Part shown: piece after piece, positions 50,659-57,659 of the stretch
Layout: each line of letters opens with the position of its first letter
Numbering within the stretch: the first letter of the stretch is position 1
Assembly: GCA_024401925.1 (NCBI GenBank)
Contig: JAKSKD010000010.1
Span: 1-62,877 of the forward strand
From: Bacteroidales bacterium
GTDB lineage: Bacteria > Bacteroidota > Bacteroidia > Bacteroidales > UBA932
Length of the DNA stretch: 62,877 nt
Direction of reading: 5' to 3'
Made by a program: the position numbers and the translations under genes
The notes under the pieces: generated by a model
Told to the model about the DNA's origin: nothing
The model's input: only the letters and a program-made list of their open reading frames with translations
The model's database searches: none

Positions 50659-52143
50659 ATGTATTCGTTTATTATCAGCCTTATTGTCCTGGTTCTGGGC
50701 TATTTCCTGTATGGAAAATTTGTGGACAAAGTATTTGGTCCCGACAGTAAAAAAGTAACCCCGGCGATTTCGAAAGCCGATGGAGTTGACTACGTTATTC
50801 TCCCCAAATGGAAGTTGTTTATGATCCAGTTCCTCAACATTGCAGGGACAGGTCCTATTTTCGGTGCGATAATGGGAGCCAAGTTCGGGCCTTCAGCATA
50901 TTTGTGGATTGTGCTGGGAAGCATATTTGCAGGCGGAGTCCACGACTACTTCAGCGGAATGCTCAGCGTACGTCACAACGGGGCATCACTGCCGGACATA
51001 ATGGGAATCTACGTAGGGAAACGCACAAAAAGCCTGATGCTCGTTTTCTCTCTCCTGCTCCTGCTTCTTGTAGGAACCGTATTCGTTTACAGTCCGGCTC
51101 TGATTTTTGGAGAAATGGCCGGTGACGGCAGCCAGAAAGCCATATTGATTTGGGTGTGCATTATATTCGGATACTACATTCTCGCAACGCTGCTTCCTAT
51201 CGACAAACTGATAGGCAAGTTCTATCCGATCTTCGCCGCCTGCCTGCTGTTTATGGCAATAGCCCTTATGGTATGCCTTTTCATCCACTGGCCTGATATC
51301 CCTGAATTCTGGCAGGGGCTTGGTAATAAAGGAGCAGCCGTCGGACTGACAGGGATGGACAAACAGCCAATCTTCCCTTGTCTCTTCATTACAATTGCGT
51401 GCGGAGCCCTCAGCGGATTCCACTCCACCCAGAGCCCGCTTATGGCGCGTTGTATGGAAAATGAAAATGAAGGTCGCGAGACATTCTACGGAGCGATGAT
51501 TTCCGAAGGCATTGTAGCTCTGATATGGGCGGCCGTAGCATCATACTTCTTCTTTGACGGAGGAGCCGAAGCATCCGGGTCGAGTCTTTCAGCATCCGCA
51601 CCTGAGGTAGTAACCAAAATTTCAAAATACTGGCTCGGTTCAATAGGAAGCATCCTCGCCGTCATTGGAGTTGCTATCGCCCCGATTACGAGTGGAGATA
51701 CAGCCTTCCGTAGCGCCCGGCTGGTTATTGCCGACGCATTTAATATCGACCAGAAGCCAAAGAAAAACAGGCTCTTCATCGCCATCCCGATTTTTGCAAT
51801 CACCTTAGCTCTCCTCGCATTCAACATCAAGAATGAAGACGGGTTCAACATCATCTGGAGATATTTCGGATGGGCGAATCTGGCACTTGCCTGCTTCACA
51901 CTCTGGGCAGCTGTGGAATTCCTGCTGACCAAGAAGAGAGGCGCTGTAATACTTGTTGCTCTGATTCCGGCTATGACAATGACGTCAATATGCTTTGCAT
52001 ATATCGCCACCGCCAAGATTGGATTCGGTCTCCCTATTAAATGGGCCTGGCCTGTTGCCGACATCACATTCATTGTATGTCTGATGAATTCTATTATCCG
52101 AAGAGTCAGATTACGCCACCAGGAGCAAAAAAACAGGTCCTAA
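50659..52143 (+). CDS. CstA-family carbon starvation/peptide transporter
   Basis: A 494-residue polytopic membrane protein. The segments F-N-I-A-G-T-G-P-I-F-G-A-I near the N-terminus (there L-N-I-A), G-G-V-H-D-Y-F-S-G and S-G-F-H-S-T-Q-S-P are CstA hallmarks. It is shorter than E. coli CstA (about 700 residues), as is usual for the Bacteroidota form. CstA-type carriers take up peptides or pyruvate. The ORF extends to TTG 50611, but the -7 box there makes ATG 50659 the likely start. It is divergent from the NRPS operon and overlaps the chromate-transporter gene end by 4 bp. Confidence 0.88.
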   Translation: MYSFIISLIVLVLGYFLYGKFVDKVFGPDSKKVTPAISKADGVDYVILPKWKLFMIQFLNIAGTGPIFGAIMGAKFGPSAYLWIVLGSIFAGGVHDYFSGMLSVRHNGASLPDIMGIYVGKRTKSLMLVFSLLLLLLVGTVFVYSPALIFGEMAGDGSQKAILIWVCIIFGYYILATLLPIDKLIGKFYPIFAACLLFMAIALMVCLFIHWPDIPEFWQGLGNKGAAVGLTGMDKQPIFPCLFITIACGALSGFHSTQSPLMARCMENENEGRETFYGAMISEGIVALIWAAVASYFFFDGGAEASGSSLSASAPEVVTKISKYWLGSIGSILAVIGVAIAPITSGDTAFRSARLVIADAFNIDQKPKKNRLFIAIPIFAITLALLAFNIKNEDGFNIIWRYFGWANLALACFTLWAAVEFLLTKKRGAVILVALIPAMTMTSICFAYIATAKIGFGLPIKWAWPVADITFIVCLMNSIIRRVRLRHQEQKNRS

Positions 52144-52721
52144 TAGATTAATAGACCAATAAGGGCTCCCGCTGCAAGGATGACCATAGGCCCGCGCTTG
52201 AAGAAATGGTAGGCGATAAATGCCCCGGCAGCCAGCGCCCAAGCTTTCCAGTCCGGGAAATTGCCGGTAATAATTCTGAATCCACCGTCGAAGGAGAACA
52301 TCAGCACAAGCGCAGATGCGCCGATCAAGCCAGCTACAGCCGGCTTCAAGCCACTCAGCATATTCCTGGCAACAGCAGTCTCGTGGAATTTTGCGTACAT
52401 CCTGACTATCAACAACATAATAAGAAAACTCGGAAGTACGACAGCGAGCGAGGCCACCAGAGATCCGGTGCAGGCGAGAAGTTCCGAGGCTCCTGCCTCT
52501 TTCAGTACTTCGTAGCCTACATAGGTCGAGCAGTTGAGACCGATAGGTCCCGGAGTCATCTGGGAAATGGCCACTATATCCGTGAATACCGACTCCGTAA
52601 TCCATCCCTTGGCCACGACTATCTCACTTTGGATAATGCCGATTACGGCATAGCCTCCGCCGAAGGTGAAGAGACCGATCGTAAAGAACGTGATGAATAA
52701 TTGCAAAAGCAGTTCCGTCAT
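52140..52721 (-). CDS. chromate transporter family protein, half-size subunit
   Basis: A 193-residue membrane protein of the short (single-domain) CHR family. F-T-F-G-G-G-Y-A-V and S-Q-M-T-P-G-P-I-G are the conserved motifs. Short CHR proteins work as a pair of two homologous subunits with opposite topology; the partner gene is next, overlapping by 4 bp. The substrate in anaerobes is not established; chromate or another oxyanion is assumed from the family name. Confidence 0.88.
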   Translation of the reverse strand: MTELLLQLFITFFTIGLFTFGGGYAVIGIIQSEIVVAKGWITESVFTDIVAISQMTPGPIGLNCSTYVGYEVLKEAGASELLACTGSLVASLAVVLPSFLIMLLIVRMYAKFHETAVARNMLSGLKPAVAGLIGASALVLMFSFDGGFRIITGNFPDWKAWALAAGAFIAYHFFKRGPMVILAAGALIGLLIY

Positions 52722-53275
52722 TTCCCAGCCCTCCTTTCATTGTAGGCTGAGACAGCCAATGACAGAACAATAATCACCAGAAGGATATACACAGCGGAAA
52801 TCCTCAAAAAGACAATTCCGCACAAAGTCAGAAGGGAGATTGCCCAATGCCACCATTCCGCATTCTTTAAGAACAGTTTGAAGGCATATGCGGCAACGAT
52901 TCCGACAGCCACCGGCCTGACCCCTTTGAAAATGCTGACCACCACAGGATTGCTGCTGAACGAACTGAAGAACATCGCAATCAGCAATATCATTATGAAC
53001 GGGACAAGGATGCAGCCGAGTGTTGCGACCAGTCCTCCTTTGAAGCCCCTGAGCCGGTATCCGCAGAATATCGCCATGTTGACGGTAAGCAGGCCGGGAG
53101 CACTTTGCGAGACTGCGACGATATCAGGCATCTCACTCTCCGCTATCCACCCGCGCTTGATGATCTCTTCCTGAATGGCCGGGACCATCATATATCCGCC
53201 ACCAATCGTGAATGCTCCAATTTTGCTGAACACAGCAAAGATATCCCACAATGATATTTTTTCTTCGTGATCCAT
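52718..53275 (-). CDS. chromate transporter family protein, half-size subunit
   Basis: A 185-residue partner of the protein at 52140-52721. The motifs F-T-I-G-G-G-Y-M-M-V and S-Q-S-A-P-G-L-L-T-V-N match the other class of short CHR subunits. It is the first gene of the pair. It is divergent from the aquaporin remnant. Confidence 0.88.
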   Translation of the reverse strand: MDHEEKISLWDIFAVFSKIGAFTIGGGYMMVPAIQEEIIKRGWIAESEMPDIVAVSQSAPGLLTVNMAIFCGYRLRGFKGGLVATLGCILVPFIMILLIAMFFSSFSSNPVVVSIFKGVRPVAVGIVAAYAFKLFLKNAEWWHWAISLLTLCGIVFLRISAVYILLVIIVLSLAVSAYNERRAGK

Positions 53276-53300
53276 TATGCGAAATTAATCAGTTTTCTGC

Positions 53301-53430
53301 TATTTTTGTACATAACGGTTTGAATATTCCAATCCAATATGCATATGAAAAAGTATTTTGCAGAATTCATCGGCACAATGGTGCTGACACTTCTCGGCTG
53401 CGGAACAGCTGTTTTCGTTGGATGCGGTGA
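53301..53430 (+). pseudogene. aquaporin (AqpZ-like) remnant: promoter and first ~28 codons only
   Basis: From ATG 53345 the frame reads M-K-K-Y-F-A-E-F-I-G-T-M-V-L-T-L-L-G-C-G, the N-terminal membrane helix of bacterial AqpZ-type aquaporins, then loses similarity after V-G-C-G at about 53430 and runs into the end of the phosphatase gene (stop at 53467). The NPA boxes and the other five helices are absent. A TATTTTTG -7 box at 53301-53308 is still intact upstream. The break lies close to the 3' end of the phosphatase gene, so a deletion or insertion joined the two. The exact fusion point is an estimate. Confidence 0.75.
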
Positions 53431-53447
53431 GTTTTATCATTCGATCT

Positions 53448-55316
53448 TTATACCCTTACGGACATAATCGTGATGTCGTCATTCTGGTCATTATCCTTCG
53501 TGAATGCCTTCATTGACTGCGTAAGTTTCTCAACGAACTCTTCAGAAGGAGTGTCAGGGCTCTGCTCGTTGCAGAAGTATATAAGCCTGTCCTCACCATA
53601 TTGGTTCTTGTAAGCATCCTCCGCCTCCGTGACACCATCAGTGTAAATAAGCAGACGGGAGCCCTTCTCGATAATCATACTCTCCTTCTCATATGGGAAC
53701 TGGTCGAACACGCCGGCAGCCAGGTTGGACTTGGCGTGGATATACTCGGCCTTCCCTTCCGGAGAGATTATCACGATAGGATTATGTCCCGCATTACAGA
53801 ATACCAGTTCACGCGTGTCAAGGTCCAAACGGCCCACGAACATGGTAATGAACATATTATTGTCATTGCCGGAGCAGAATGAACTGTTGATGCAGGATAC
53901 GATATTGCTGGTGCTGAGCGACATCTCTGACACATAATGGAAGAGGGATCTGGAAATAGCCATATACAGAGCAGCAGGAACACCCTTTCCTGAAACGTCT
54001 CCGACCGCAAAATAGATAGTTCTGCCGGCCCTGAGGAAGTCATACATATCACCTCCAACCTCCTTTGCCGGTTTCAGCGTTGCATAAAGGTCCACTTCCT
54101 CATCATTGATGAAGTCTGTCCTCAACATCTGCTGCTGGATATTACGGGCAACGGACAATTCACTTTCGAAACGTTCATTTGCTGCCGTAGTGGCCCTGAG
54201 CTGTTTGATATAGTCATTGATCGACCTCAACATATTCCTGAGAGCCTCGTGCAGATGAAACATCTCATTGTTTCCCTCAACCTGAGGGATCTCTGCCTTG
54301 AAGTTACCTTTCGCAACATTCTTTGCGAGATATGTAACCTCGGTCAGAGGAAGCAATGTACGGTTTATCAAGGTGCGGGTGACGAGATAAATCGCCAACA
54401 GGTCACCGAGAGCAATCAAAAGGATAAGAAGCTGGAACTTTATGGTAGCGCCAAAGATTGCCTTCGCCGGACTGATCAGGGCTGTTGACCAGCCGTTCCT
54501 TACCGGGCCATAAATCGCTGCAGCGCGTTCGGAACGGACCTCGCCTATTCCCGTTTCGCCGGCTATCATCTTGCTTGCAAACTCTTCGAACTTTTTGTCA
54601 TCCTTGCTTTGTGCGAAAGCCATAACTCCATTCAGGATGATACTCTCGTCCGGATGACTGAGGATTGTTCCTTTCTGGCTAAGGATTACGGCATAGGAAC
54701 CTTCATAAAAATGTTCTCTCGCGAGCCTTTTATTGATTCCCGGAATTGAAATATCCAGTGAAAGTATAGCATATACTTCACCTTTCTCATTCCGCAACGG
54801 AGTGGAATAGGAAGTAATCAGGCCAGCATCAACAGTTTCACAAGGCTCACCCCATACTCCGGCGCCCTTGCTCATTGCATCTTCGAACCACGGCTCGGTC
54901 ACATAGTTGTTCCGGACGCTATGGACGATAATTCCGGATTCGGGATCCTTGACTGTGCGGAGTGCGTAATATTCGCCCTTGTTTTTGTAAAAGCCCTTGG
55001 TGAATGCAATCGTCACTCCTGACAGCATCTCACCATACTGCATCACCTTTTCATTGACCGTAGTCAGATAATCCGGATCGCCGATATGGTCTACGACCTG
55101 CCAGTTGACGAAAGATTCCATCGTTTCCACCTCGCCCAACATACCCTCGATATCCTTGACATAAGTATCGAGAGAACCTTCCGCCGTCTTCTTTACGGAC
55201 TCTGTCACCACCCTGCCTGAAAATTCGATGATACCGAAGATTCCTCCGAGTACCAGAATGGCAACCGTAATAATAATCTTATGGCTGAGTTCGCCTGAAA
55301 TCGATCTGCTGCTCAT
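53448..55316 (-). CDS. dCache-HAMP sensor with SpoIIE/RsbU PP2C phosphatase domain
   Basis: A 622-residue protein: transmembrane helix (13-33), double Cache sensor (about 40-285), helix (292-313), HAMP (about 313-370), coiled coil (370-398), SpoIIE phosphatase (410-622). Metal-site motifs are complete: G-G-D-M-Y-D-F (421-427), G-D-V-S-G-K-G (439-445), Y-T-D-G-V-T-E-A (558-565), N-D-D-I-T (612-616). It is longer than the NRPS-operon phosphatase and has a HAMP domain the other lacks. It follows the lipid-kinase gene by 3 bp. No STAS or kinase gene is next to it, so its partner could be elsewhere or could be the STAS protein at 46567. Confidence 0.93.
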   Translation of the reverse strand: MSSRSISGELSHKIIITVAILVLGGIFGIIEFSGRVVTESVKKTAEGSLDTYVKDIEGMLGEVETMESFVNWQVVDHIGDPDYLTTVNEKVMQYGEMLSGVTIAFTKGFYKNKGEYYALRTVKDPESGIIVHSVRNNYVTEPWFEDAMSKGAGVWGEPCETVDAGLITSYSTPLRNEKGEVYAILSLDISIPGINKRLAREHFYEGSYAVILSQKGTILSHPDESIILNGVMAFAQSKDDKKFEEFASKMIAGETGIGEVRSERAAAIYGPVRNGWSTALISPAKAIFGATIKFQLLILLIALGDLLAIYLVTRTLINRTLLPLTEVTYLAKNVAKGNFKAEIPQVEGNNEMFHLHEALRNMLRSINDYIKQLRATTAANERFESELSVARNIQQQMLRTDFINDEEVDLYATLKPAKEVGGDMYDFLRAGRTIYFAVGDVSGKGVPAALYMAISRSLFHYVSEMSLSTSNIVSCINSSFCSGNDNNMFITMFVGRLDLDTRELVFCNAGHNPIVIISPEGKAEYIHAKSNLAAGVFDQFPYEKESMIIEKGSRLLIYTDGVTEAEDAYKNQYGEDRLIYFCNEQSPDTPSEEFVEKLTQSMKAFTKDNDQNDDITIMSVRV

Positions 55317-55319
55317 CTC

Positions 55320-56219
55320 TTAATCCTCCTTTCTGAGTGCAGGCAGCTGGAGTGTCACCGCCTTTTCAATAATATCAATAACAAAATGTCGTGATGCCAC
55401 AATCTCACCATCTACACACAGGTAAATCAATGACTTGGAAGAAATATCCACGTGTTTTGCCTTCATGAACTTCATACGCCTGCGGCAGAATGCATTTGTA
55501 ACGTGATGACCGTCCTTGAAATGCCTGTACATCAGAACAAATGTAAGGAGAGTGGTACTTCTGTTCACCTCCACATTCATAATACCGTCATCGATCACTG
55601 CATCCGGTGCGCATTTGTAATTCTGTCCGTAATAGGAAGCATTGGCGATGGTACAGAACATTGTAGTTCCGCGCGTGAGACGCTCTCCATCCACAACTAT
55701 CCGGTAGTTGTTGAACCTGTTCAAGAAGATCGACCTTACCGTTCCGCGTAAGTACGGTTTATCCTTTCCCTTCAGGATATACTGTGCGCCATAATGCGCG
55801 GCCATGGAGTCGAATCCGAGGTTGATGACATTGATCGAATAGTCGTTGTTGCACTTCAACACATCGGAGACCTGGGTCTCACCCTCGATGATGTCTTTCA
55901 GAGACCTGAAATTACGTCCAGGGAAATGAAGCGTGAAATTGTTTCCCGAGCCGTACGCCATCAAAGCTACTCTCTTGTTCTCGAATCCGACGACTCCGTT
56001 TACGACCTCGCTGAGCGTTCCTGTGCCGCCGCAGGCCACAAAGCAGACCTCATCCGCCTGATGGAAATCACAATAGATCCTGACAAAACGGGTAGCATCG
56101 CCCTCTCCGGTTGTCTTGTATATCTCATATTTGATGGGCGCACTTTTCAATTGAGGTTCCAGGTCCTCCATAATGAAAGCCTTATCCTCACGCCCGTTTA
56201 CCACAAAAATGTAATACAT
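55320..56219 (-). CDS. diacylglycerol kinase family lipid kinase
   Basis: A 299-residue protein with the DAGK catalytic motif C-G-G-T-G-T-L-S-E-V-V-N-G, a variant of the usual GGDGTxxEV (Thr in place of Asp). G-S-G-N-N-F is the second conserved motif, and Y-G-Q-N-Y-K-C-A-P-D-A fits the C-terminal beta domain. It would phosphorylate diacylglycerol or a related lipid at the membrane. The gene sits 3 bp upstream of the dCache phosphatase gene, so the two form a signalling operon. The Asp-to-Thr change in the motif may affect activity. Confidence 0.85.
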   Translation of the reverse strand: MYYIFVVNGREDKAFIMEDLEPQLKSAPIKYEIYKTTGEGDATRFVRIYCDFHQADEVCFVACGGTGTLSEVVNGVVGFENKRVALMAYGSGNNFTLHFPGRNFRSLKDIIEGETQVSDVLKCNNDYSINVINLGFDSMAAHYGAQYILKGKDKPYLRGTVRSIFLNRFNNYRIVVDGERLTRGTTMFCTIANASYYGQNYKCAPDAVIDDGIMNVEVNRSTTLLTFVLMYRHFKDGHHVTNAFCRRRMKFMKAKHVDISSKSLIYLCVDGEIVASRHFVIDIIEKAVTLQLPALRKED

Positions 56220-56257
56220 ACTCTATCTTTCTTACTTTCTTGCAAAAAACTTATCCG

Positions 56258-56977
56258 TTAGAAAATCCATTTCAAACCGAGGCATGGACGGCACTTCCAG
56301 CCGACAATCCCGGCAAAATTGTTGGAGATCTCCACCTCCCCGCCAAGATTGAGGTTAGGACATTTGAAAAACTGTCCCACAGCATACCAAAGTTGCGGCT
56401 CTGAAAAAAAGATGCATTTGTTTCCTTCCCACCAGACATCAAAAAAGCCGCAGAATCTCAGGCCTCGGGTCCCGAACAGGTCCTGAAGGCCCCAGACACC
56501 CGTGAACTGCATCGGCAGGCACTGGTCCAACCCGACGAATTTCTTAAACAGGACTTCAACATTGAAGGTGTTCCTGTAGTCTTCACTGTGTATCAGATAA
56601 TTTGCTCCAACGAGGAATGCGTGGTTGACGGTATAGCCTCCGAACATTGAGCCGAGTCCGCCGTCATATTCCACTTGGAGGCTCAGGTCCTTCAATTTCG
56701 AGTCCTGCCAGAAATTGAGGCAGCGGGCGATTTCGGTGTATGCGCCGCTGGGACCTATGTTCTTTCCTTCCGTATTATGAAAATTGTAATCTACATCTAT
56801 GAAGAAAAAAGTATTGCCCCATGAATCGCCATGGAACATTTCGTATGTGGAAGTAACGTGGTGACGGTCATATCCGAAATCCCAGAAAAGTTGGAGATTG
56901 GTGTCAGTAAGAGGAGTCTGGGCGGCAGCCAGACGGCATATCGTCAGAGTCGCAATGATTATTGAAGCCTTTTTCAT
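56258..56977 (-). CDS. DUF5020-family outer-membrane/exported protein
   Basis: A 239-residue protein from M-K-K-A-S-I-I-I-A-T-L, with a signal peptide ending A-A-A-Q. The ORF is open a further 34 codons upstream to 57079, but the -7 box at 57002-57009 lies in that part. The aromatic strand-like sequence (L-Q-L-F-W-D-F-G-Y-D-R) matches the DUF5020 family of Bacteroidales, probably a small beta-barrel related to nucleoside-channel Tsx-like proteins. The function is unknown. It is divergent from the acetyltransferase gene. Confidence 0.82.
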   Translation of the reverse strand: MKKASIIIATLTICRLAAAQTPLTDTNLQLFWDFGYDRHHVTSTYEMFHGDSWGNTFFFIDVDYNFHNTEGKNIGPSGAYTEIARCLNFWQDSKLKDLSLQVEYDGGLGSMFGGYTVNHAFLVGANYLIHSEDYRNTFNVEVLFKKFVGLDQCLPMQFTGVWGLQDLFGTRGLRFCGFFDVWWEGNKCIFFSEPQLWYAVGQFFKCPNLNLGGEVEISNNFAGIVGWKCRPCLGLKWIF

Positions 56978-57001
56978 ATCACATCTTAATTTATTGACAA
57001 A

Positions 57002-57009
57002 CAAAATTA
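57002..57009 (-). promoter_or_regulatory. -7 box of the DUF5020 gene
   Basis: The minus strand reads TAATTTTG, a perfect TAnnTTTG, 24 bp before ATG 56977. Confidence 0.6.
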
Positions 57010-57054
57010 GCCATTTATTTTTTATCTTCGCGTAAACGAATGATTTTCTGAAAT

Positions 57055-57621
57055 ATGACGATTGAAGAACAACTTGCACTTATGCATTCCGGACAGCATT
57101 ATGATGCCCACACTCCGGAAATGAGGGCATACCGCAGCGAAGTGAAGAAGAAGTTGCACATGCTCAATGTGACCGAATATCACACAGACAAGATGCAGGA
57201 GATAATCCGCTCACTCTGTCCCAACAGCGCTCCGGACCTCTATCTCGAACCTCCGTTCTACTGCGATTACGGGGAAGGCATCATTGCTGGAGAAGGCGTG
57301 TTCGTCAATTTCGGAGCAGTCATCCTCGACGGCGGCACTGTAACTATCGGGAAGAAAACACTTATTGCGCCGGGAGTCCACATTTACACCGCAGAGCATC
57401 CACTTGATGCGGATGAACGCGATGAATGGGAGGGCTGCCGTCCTGTCAAAATCGGGGAAAGATGCTGGATAGGCGGCCACTCGACCATCTGTCCGGGTGT
57501 AACCATCGGGGACAGATGCGTGATCGGTGCAGGTGCAGTCGTCGCAAACGACATTCCCGACGACTCCCTTGCTGTCGGCGTCCCGGCCCGCGTCATCAGG
57601 AAACTCAATCGGAAGAAATAA
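57055..57621 (+). CDS. maltose/galactoside O-acetyltransferase family (hexapeptide repeat)
   Basis: A 188-residue protein of the LacA/Maa family. The left-handed beta-helix is made of hexapeptide repeats such as I-G-E-R-C-W-I-G-G and V-T-I-G-D-R-C-V-I-G, and the catalytic His lies in T-A-E-H-P-L. It acetylates a sugar or related acceptor from acetyl-CoA; the name does not fix the substrate. The length is typical. It is a single-gene unit; a TATCTTCG sequence at 57023-57030 may be its -7 box. Confidence 0.92.
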   Translation: MTIEEQLALMHSGQHYDAHTPEMRAYRSEVKKKLHMLNVTEYHTDKMQEIIRSLCPNSAPDLYLEPPFYCDYGEGIIAGEGVFVNFGAVILDGGTVTIGKKTLIAPGVHIYTAEHPLDADERDEWEGCRPVKIGERCWIGGHSTICPGVTIGDRCVIGAGAVVANDIPDDSLAVGVPARVIRKLNRKK

Positions 57622-57659
57622 ATAATTGAATTATATTATGCATCCTTGCTCCAAGATGG

